A DNA stretch of 5,755 nucleotides from assembly GCA_049698095.1 (NCBI GenBank), contig JBAVXA010000149.1:1-5755 (forward strand), in the 5' to 3' direction. The translations under genes were made by a program, and so were the position numbers. A model generated the notes under the pieces. The model searched no databases, had not been told where the DNA came from, and worked only from the letters and a program-made list of their open reading frames with translations. Each line of letters starts with the position of its first letter. The first letter of the stretch is position 1. Positions 1 to 3,829 of the stretch are shown one piece after another. This DNA is from JBEEJL01 sp049698095. Lineage in GTDB: Bacteria > Pseudomonadota > Gammaproteobacteria > Burkholderiales > JBEEJL01.

Positions 1-131
1 GGCCGCGCAGCAACATCCCGCGCCGCCTCGGCAGCCGGCAATTTCTTTTCAGCCAGATCCTTCTCCGCCTGCAACTTGCGTTGCGACCAGCGCGAAAGAA
101 ACGGTTTTTTGTCGTCGTCAGATTCCTGCAT
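1..131 (-). CDS. DUF3306 domain protein, N-terminal part (runs off the left edge)
   Basis: The minus-strand frame starts at an ATG (131-129) and stays open to the window edge, giving 43 codons. The peptide starts with an acidic/basic patch (MQESDDDKKP), followed by FLSRWSQRK at residues 11-19, then a lysine-, glutamate- and alanine-rich stretch. The F-L-x-R-W-S-x-R-K core at the very N-terminus is the hallmark I associate with DUF3306 proteins, which are small, of unknown function, and encoded next to DUF3305 in formate dehydrogenase gene clusters. The gene lies 30 bases downstream of the DUF3305 gene on the same strand, so co-transcription is likely. No strong Shine-Dalgarno is visible; GGCGA lies upstream of the ATG. 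An ATG ten bases further upstream is in another frame and stops after eight codons. A cytoplasmic accessory role in formate dehydrogenase maturation is inference from context. Confidence 0.75.
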   Translation of the reverse strand, partial: MQESDDDKKPFLSRWSQRKLQAEKDLAEKKLPAAEAARDVAAR

Positions 132-161
132 AAAAATTCGCCATAAATCACCAGGACCGCG

Positions 162-617
162 TTAATTCTTCTTCATCTCGCGCCGCTTAGGTTTTTTCAC
201 CTCGGGCACATAATGCCGAACCACATAATCGCTCAACCACACCGCAATATCGTGCGGCATCGCGATGCCGTCCACACTCTCGCCTGAATCCATCCAGCGC
301 GCCGCCTCGCCCAGGCTCACCGTCACCCGATACGGCTTCGCGACATCGTCTTCCAGACGCCACAGAACAAACACCTTCGGCTCCGTCCCGCCGATATTGA
401 GAAAATAATTCTCCGCCTCGTCGCGATGCAGCTCAAGCGAAAAGCTGCTGAATAAGTAGTGCGTCGATTGCTCGTCGGCAAACACCACATTGCCCGCGAC
501 CGGCTCCTCACCCGAATCCGGCAACACCGCAATCGCCTCCCACTTGATCGGCACCCAGCGGTTCGACGTCAAGCGGCGCTCCATGATTACTGCTAGGGGA
601 AGACTGATTTTTTCCAT
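162..617 (-). CDS. DUF3305 domain protein (formate dehydrogenase locus accessory)
   Basis: This is a complete 151-residue protein. The N-terminal block LPLAVIMERR followed by NRWVPIKWEAIAVLPD matches the conserved opening of DUF3305 proteins, where a V-M-E-R-R segment precedes a W-x-x-x-W-E-A-V-A-V-L-P-D strand. A W-x-L/E-D-D segment and YRVTVS follow in the middle, then a W-L-S-D-Y-V-x-R-H-Y-x-P-E segment near residues 127-139 and a basic tail. No signal peptide or membrane segment is seen. The family has no established biochemical function; it recurs beside DUF3306, TorD-like chaperones and formate dehydrogenase subunits. The ATG at 617 is preferred because it keeps the whole conserved N-terminus. 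A TAGG lies only three bases before it, which is a tight Shine-Dalgarno spacing. It is the most upstream gene of this locus in the window, and the gene before it is the unrelated HNH nuclease, so it probably has its own promoter in 618-738. Confidence 0.85.
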   Translation of the reverse strand: MEKISLPLAVIMERRLTSNRWVPIKWEAIAVLPDSGEEPVAGNVVFADEQSTHYLFSSFSLELHRDEAENYFLNIGGTEPKVFVLWRLEDDVAKPYRVTVSLGEAARWMDSGESVDGIAMPHDIAVWLSDYVVRHYVPEVKKPKRREMKKN

Positions 618-738
618 AAACCTACTTTACACCTACAAGCATGTAGCGTGCGCAGTGCGCATAAAAAACTACCTGTCGCTTAGATGTGCTGGTCGAGAGC
701 TCTGCCGGCCGCCTTCAGCAATCTCGAATTGGCACGTA
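618..738. other. Non-coding junction between the restriction locus and the DUF3305 gene
   Basis: This 121-base spacer separates the end of the HNH frame from the DUF3305 start, both on the minus strand. It holds a perfect tandem duplication of GTGCGCA (648-654 and 655-661), a short inverted repeat CTACA/TGTAG (633-637 and 642-646, four-base loop), a self-complementary AGAGCTCT (696-703) and a run of six A (663-668). I see no convincing terminator hairpin, tRNA fragment, attachment site or transposon end. It should contain the promoter of the DUF3305 gene, but no -35/-10 pair stands out. Composition changes from GC-rich to mixed across it, so it is a reasonable place for one boundary of an inserted region. 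Confidence 0.4.
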
Positions 739-1137
739 CTATTTATCTAGAGGGCACGGAGCGTGAACACCAGTCCTTGAAATCTTCACAGGCGTCCCTT
801 CAATGGTTAAGTCAAACGTAAGCGGGCTAATGACAACATGAATGCCACCATAGTGTATTTGTCGGTGATGGTTGGCACAAAGGGTCATAATGTTTGACGC
901 TGCAAGTGAACCGAGTTGTTTTTTCGACACTGGCATAACATGGTGAGCTTCGACGTAGCGCTCGCCGTTTTTTTTCAAAAAGCCCAATGGATCGCGACCG
1001 AGCGCCTCACATAGTTGGCACTTGAACCCTGTTGCCATCTTTACTTCTAGACCGACATTCCCTCGTTCAATGGTCTTGCTGATTTTTTCCTTCACTTCAG
1101 GACTCGCAAACAGATACTTCTCCTCTAAACATTGCAA
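739..1137 (-). CDS. HNH endonuclease domain (separate frame; probable catalytic end of the EVE protein)
   Basis: The 132-codon frame encodes a zinc-type HNH (beta-beta-alpha metal) nuclease. Counting from the TTG at 1137, the visible parts are the zinc pair C40-x-x-C43, the catalytic block EAHHVMP (H65, H66), N82 in SNIMTLC, and C87-x-x-H90 followed by H91 and H95. The segment before it (SPEVKEKISKTIERG, residues 12-26) also belongs to the conserved core of this McrA/PUA-HNH-like group. Such domains cut double-stranded DNA and are usually fused behind a modified-base reader. No ATG precedes the core: the only upstream initiators are TTG at 1137 and CTG at 1113, so this is not a convincing stand-alone gene. 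The frame overlaps the EVE gene by 41 bases, offset +1. It is best read as the C-terminus of that gene after a frameshift, or as a coupled second subunit. All catalytic residues are intact. The fold call is firm; the expression mode is unresolved. Confidence 0.8.
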   Translation of the reverse strand: MQCLEEKYLFASPEVKEKISKTIERGNVGLEVKMATGFKCQLCEALGRDPLGFLKKNGERYVEAHHVMPVSKKQLGSLAASNIMTLCANHHRQIHYGGIHVVISPLTFDLTIEGTPVKISRTGVHAPCPLDK

Positions 1138-3070
1138 TCTTGTTCGAAGTTGCCTCTGAGTGATCAGTTAGCAAGGGCAAATCATCCAAATTTTCACCGA
1201 GCAGCTCAATTACTGAGTAAAAATCATTGGCTGAAATCGGAAAAGATGCTGCCTGAAAACCATTGAGAAGTAGTTGCGACACGCCTGGTCTCTCAGCCCG
1301 AAGTTTTTCAATTGTCAGTGGAGTAAGTCGATAGGTCTTCAAATAGCGAATCTCAACCGTTGGCCAGCCTGCTTGACGGCTATTGCCTGGAGCCCAGAAC
1401 TTGTCACTCGCCCCCGATCCTTCAAACACTTTGCTCTCCACTTCACACAAGCCATAAATGCCGGGTTTCAAGGCTGGGCTTCCTTTGCGTTCTGCTACTG
1501 TACGTCTATCGACACCAACTCGGATGATGCCTAACTGGCCCGGAGCAAAACGGGCGCGATCAGATGGGCGAACGCCCCATGTGTCTCGCTCAATTTGCCG
1601 TTCCAAAAACTGATCAATGGCCCACTTCTTAGGGTTACAAACAAAAACCCAATATGGCGCTTCGATAGGGACGGTGTTCAATTGTTCTTTATACCCGTTT
1701 TTTTCATCGTCGATCTCGGAGCGGATCGCGGCAACAGCCACCGCAAGCGCTGCTGGAGCTGAAGAAAATTCATCCCATATAACACCTTCAAGCTTGTTAC
1801 CTCGAACGAGGCCAACTCTGCCATCGGCTTTGAACTCATGATCAAATCGTCTAAAACTCATCATTTTCATTATCACGCTATTCGGGTTGCGAAACGTATG
1901 GGCATTGGTGGTTTGGTCCGCAATTCTTTTCCTGTTGAGATAGGCTGAAAGCTCATAAACTTCCGGGCTGTCCGTTGGAGGTGCTACACCCTGGAAGCGA
2001 AGATATAGGTCCAGAGCAAGTATGAGTTCATCTCGTGTCCAGGCAGGATTGCGTTTAGGAGATGGCTCCCTTTCGTCCGTCGTTAAGGCAAAGCGGCGGC
2101 TTGATCCCACTAGTCCAAACGCCCACTCCTTGACCTTAATCTCCTTCGTATTCATCTCAATTTTCCAAGAGTAGTGCGCCTTTAAAGGTAATTTTCTCGT
2201 TTCGTCCAATACTGCCTCAAAGTCTTCGTTAGTCCAGATACGAGACTTTGCTGCGTTTTCCATGATTTCGATTGGAAATGCCCAATTCCGGTCCTCCTGT
2301 TGCCATGCGTTTTCAAACGGTGCATTTGCCGCAAGACCAAGAGGGGGTAATCCCACTACATAGCATGCGAAATCAATGCGTGACTGAATATTACCCAAAG
2401 CTCTTCCGAAAGTGCGCATGTTCGACTCGCCCAGAACTGCGGCTGCATCCTTATATGTGAAAATCGGGAGGGCGCCGTCATTTAGCACACTAATTTTCGT
2501 AAGCCACTGCAGAATTTTCTCTGTTTGAATCTGCGTTTTTGATATTGTTTGCGTTCGAGCTTGCGCGGGCGTAACCGAAAGCGCTGGTGGCTTAGCGCTG
2601 TCGTTCACTAGGCCGAGTCTTCGGCGTGAGAACCAATTCGCTCGCGCGCTAAACTCATCTGGATGGTCAATAATTATTTTCTCGTAAGATAGGTTTTTGT
2701 AGCCAGCCTCAGAAAGTGTTTGGAATCCTTTCGTTGGCGTCGATTGAGAGACAGCAGTTTCCGCGGCACCGATTAACCCCCGATTCGCCAATTGGCTAAA
2801 AGTGCGTGTCGCATCCTTACCTTTACGCTTCATAAAACCGACGTACTCACTGACCGCCTGGATAATTTTCTCCTCGGCAGGCGAAAGGTTGGTTAAATCG
2901 ATACCAGTCCTCTCTGCAATCAGCGTGCGCCCAAGATCGGCCGATCGTACCCTAATCGCGTTTTCTAGCTCGTCTGTAAGCGCATTATTTCGCCGCGCGT
3001 TCGTTTCGAGCTTTTTTAAATCGGCTAGTGTATGGATGTTGCGAATAATGCGAGCTATTTTTTCTTCCAT
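1097..3070 (-). CDS. EVE (PUA-like) domain restriction protein, modified-DNA reader part
   Basis: The 657-residue protein starts at ATG 3070 with GGAG eight bases upstream. Residues 1-150 form a charged helical region containing LSPAEEKIIQAVSEYVG, KGKDATRT and GLIGAAE. Residues 180-330 look like a helix-turn-helix-type region (IFTYKDAAAVLG, then RIDFACYVVGLPPLG). Residues 344-435 are the domain common in HNH restriction proteins: WTRDELILALDLY, FRNPNSVIMKMMSFRRFD, then GLVRGNKLEGVIWDEF. Residues 470-625 resemble an EVE domain, opening with PYWVFVCNPKKW, with GQLGIIRVG and GIYGLCEVES as core strands. EVE/PUA-like domains bind DNA with modified cytosine, and EVE-HNH fusions such as VcaM4I are modification-dependent restriction enzymes. 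The frame stops at 1097 just after the EVE domain, exactly where an HNH domain is expected, and that domain follows in the +1 frame. As it stands the chain lacks a nuclease. No membrane segment is visible. The type IV restriction role is inferred from the domain set. Confidence 0.75.
   Translation of the reverse strand: MEEKIARIIRNIHTLADLKKLETNARRNNALTDELENAIRVRSADLGRTLIAERTGIDLTNLSPAEEKIIQAVSEYVGFMKRKGKDATRTFSQLANRGLIGAAETAVSQSTPTKGFQTLSEAGYKNLSYEKIIIDHPDEFSARANWFSRRRLGLVNDSAKPPALSVTPAQARTQTISKTQIQTEKILQWLTKISVLNDGALPIFTYKDAAAVLGESNMRTFGRALGNIQSRIDFACYVVGLPPLGLAANAPFENAWQQEDRNWAFPIEIMENAAKSRIWTNEDFEAVLDETRKLPLKAHYSWKIEMNTKEIKVKEWAFGLVGSSRRFALTTDEREPSPKRNPAWTRDELILALDLYLRFQGVAPPTDSPEVYELSAYLNRKRIADQTTNAHTFRNPNSVIMKMMSFRRFDHEFKADGRVGLVRGNKLEGVIWDEFSSAPAALAVAVAAIRSEIDDEKNGYKEQLNTVPIEAPYWVFVCNPKKWAIDQFLERQIERDTWGVRPSDRARFAPGQLGIIRVGVDRRTVAERKGSPALKPGIYGLCEVESKVFEGSGASDKFWAPGNSRQAGWPTVEIRYLKTYRLTPLTIEKLRAERPGVSQLLLNGFQAASFPISANDFYSVIELLGENLDDLPLLTDHSEATSNKIAMFRGEVSVCES
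1120..1126 (-). promoter_or_regulatory. Internal Shine-Dalgarno-like AGAGGAG before the HNH frame
   Basis: On the minus strand AGAGGAG lies inside the EVE/HNH overlap. It is the best anti-Shine-Dalgarno match in the overlap. Six bases after it comes a CTG (1113-1111) in the HNH frame, which could initiate a short HNH polypeptide starting at LFASPEV. Alternatively it could pause ribosomes and favour frameshifting, as internal Shine-Dalgarno sequences do in prfB and dnaX. CTG is a rare initiator, so the motif may be chance coding sequence (Arg-Gly or Glu-Glu codons). Confidence 0.3.
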
Positions 3071-3078
3071 TTAATACG

Positions 3079-3082
3079 CTCC
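3079..3082 (-). promoter_or_regulatory. Ribosome binding site of the EVE gene
   Basis: The minus strand reads GGAG followed by eight bases and then ATG (3070). This spacing is normal and supports the chosen start of the 657-residue protein. Confidence 0.6.
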
Positions 3083-3179
3083 AGCTTGTGAATATTGATG
3101 GGAAAGGGGTTACCTTTGGCTAAACCTCATATCCCATTGAAAAAGATGTGGAATTAAGAAAATATTATTTGTAAGCTTG

Positions 3180-3206
3180 ATTATGCGATGCGTGAGTCAA
3201 TTTCAA
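3180..3206 (-). promoter_or_regulatory. Candidate sigma-70 promoter for the EVE-HNH locus
   Basis: On the minus strand TTGAAA (3206-3201, five of six consensus bases) and CATAAT (3185-3180, five of six) are separated by 15 bases, which is slightly short. The start of transcription would fall near 3172, giving a leader of about 100 bases. Two adjacent ATGCG motifs (3183-3187 and 3188-3192) overlap the -10 element, and a CGCAT (3213-3217) sits just upstream of the -35. The call rests on hexamer matches only. Confidence 0.3.
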
Positions 3207-3256
3207 GAAAATCGCATTTCATACTAATAACCCAGCAAACAATTAAACTTATTAAA

Positions 3257-3269
3257 AATCATGCGAATA
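3257..3269 (+). repeat. Direct repeat copy 1, AATCATGCGAATA
   Basis: This 13-base element recurs at 3303-3315 with one mismatch (A to G at the tenth base), 46 bases downstream. It lies upstream of the candidate plus-strand promoter and could be a regulator binding site. Function is inferred only from position. Confidence 0.4.
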
Positions 3270-3290
3270 CATTGGCCTCGCTTCCTAAAT

Positions 3291-3319
3291 ATCACTCATA
3301 TCAATCATGCGGATATAAT
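3291..3319 (+). promoter_or_regulatory. Candidate sigma-70 promoter for the mazG-like operon
   Basis: A perfect TATAAT lies at 3314-3319. With a 17-base spacer the -35 position (3291-3296) reads ATCACT, only three of six matches, so activity might need an activator. The transcription start would be near 3326, leaving a leader of about 130 bases before the mazG-like ATG. A second, weaker pair (TTGTGT at 3405-3410 and CATTAT at 3427-3432) lies nearer the gene. Confidence 0.35.
3303..3315 (+). repeat. Direct repeat copy 2, AATCATGCGGATA
   Basis: This is the second copy of the 13-base element. It occupies the spacer and the first two bases of the TATAAT of the candidate mazG-like promoter, a typical place for a repressor operator. 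Confidence 0.4.
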
Positions 3320-3444
3320 CGCCCTACCTCTGTCGCTTACCTCTAAAGAAAATGCGCAAGCAATTCCAGGTACAACCTAGGTTCATAAATATACCGGCCA
3401 TCTGTTGTGTATCTACAATTATTTTGCATTATTAATAGAAGCTT

Positions 3445-3448
3445 AGGA
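3445..3448 (+). promoter_or_regulatory. Ribosome binding site of the mazG-like gene
   Basis: AGGA lies seven bases before the ATG at 3456, a standard spacing that supports this start. Confidence 0.6.
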
Positions 3449-3455
3449 ATCCAAA

Positions 3456-3803
3456 ATGTGTAAAGATGAACTTGCCAAATTAGCCGAAAGCCTCCAACAG
3501 TTTGCCGCGGAAAGAGATTGGGACCAGTTCCATTCCCCTAAGAACCTCGCTTGCGCGCTTAGTGTTGAAACATCAGAAGTCCTCGAACACTTCCAATGGC
3601 TTAAAGATGGTGAAACCCTTTCTGAAGAAAAAAAAGCACAAATTGCGCTTGAGCTTGCGGACGTACTGCTTTATCTGACTCGATTAGCTGATAAGCTTGG
3701 CATTGACTTAATCAGCTCGGCACAGCAAAAGCTCGTACTAAATGCCGAAAAATACCCTGTCGATATCGTCAAAGGCTCTAGTAAAAAATATACGGAGTAT
3801 TAA
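3456..3803 (+). CDS. MazG-like nucleotide pyrophosphohydrolase (dCTPase/RS21-C6 type)
   Basis: The 115-residue all-helical protein has the full length of single-domain MazG-like enzymes. The N-terminal block RDWDQFHSPKNLACAL (residues 20-35) is characteristic of the RS21-C6/DCTPP1 branch. The metal-binding signature is intact: E38-x-x-E41 in SVETSEV and E66-x-x-D69 in LELADVL, which hold Mg2+ for splitting a nucleoside triphosphate into the monophosphate and pyrophosphate. The C-terminal NAEKYPV and KKYTEY blocks are also typical of this branch. Characterised relatives prefer dCTP and 5-modified dCTPs; the substrate here is not proven. It is cytoplasmic, with no signal peptide. ATG 3456 has a well-placed AGGA. 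It is the first gene of a pair: the DUF2075 nuclease-helicase starts 26 bases after its stop, so the two are very likely co-transcribed. The pairing suggests a defence or stress role rather than general pool cleaning, which is inference. Confidence 0.88.
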   Translation: MCKDELAKLAESLQQFAAERDWDQFHSPKNLACALSVETSEVLEHFQWLKDGETLSEEKKAQIALELADVLLYLTRLADKLGIDLISSAQQKLVLNAEKYPVDIVKGSSKKYTEY

Positions 3804-3818
3804 GTAAACGCTCCTCTT

Positions 3819-3821
3819 GGA
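3819..3821 (+). promoter_or_regulatory. Weak ribosome binding site deciding the TTG start of the DUF2075 gene
   Basis: GGA, followed by eight bases and TTG (3830-3832), lies in the 26-base gap after the mazG-like stop. The frame is open upstream to 3785 but has no ATG or GTG there. TTG gives MIIYQAN, the N-terminus I recall for DUF2075 proteins, so the weak start is accepted. Translation may depend on coupling to the upstream gene. Confidence 0.45.
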
Positions 3822-3829
3822 AACTCAAA

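Larger units (their letters stand above)
3071..3455. promoter_or_regulatory. AT-rich divergent intergenic control region
   Basis: The 385 bases lie between the divergent starts of the EVE gene (minus) and the mazG-like gene (plus), with no credible gene inside. The region is clearly AT-rich (18 G/C in 3241-3300). It contains one candidate promoter per direction, a near-perfect 13-base direct repeat, six occurrences of ATGCG or its complement CGCAT between 3183 and 3356, and a perfect palindrome AACCTAGGTT (3374-3383). No regulator gene is present in the window. The arrangement suggests the two defence modules could be controlled together. Confidence 0.55.

Noticed and set aside
663..668. Possible intrinsic terminator (six U on the minus strand) after the HNH frame
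   Set aside because: No GC-rich hairpin precedes the run on the minus strand.
490..750. Open plus-strand frame of 86 codons
   Set aside because: It lies antisense to the DUF3305 gene and the junction, with no family resemblance; the opposite strand explains the sequence.
1083..1088. T6 run as the site of the EVE/HNH frame break
   Set aside because: It lies downstream of the EVE stop, inside the HNH frame that already reads correctly on both sides, so it cannot be where the frames switch.
2802..3074. Open plus-strand frame of 90 codons opposite the EVE gene start
   Set aside because: The serine/arginine-rich translation is the antisense shadow of the EVE protein N-terminus, which has its own good start.
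3098..3157. A 19-codon plus-strand frame (MGKGLPLAKP...) in the divergent intergenic region
   Set aside because: It has no Shine-Dalgarno sequence, no recognisable motif, and a length expected by chance.
3374..3383. Perfect palindrome AACCTAGGTT in the mazG-like leader
   Set aside because: A single 10-base palindrome with no loop or second copy is too short to claim as an operator or hairpin by itself.
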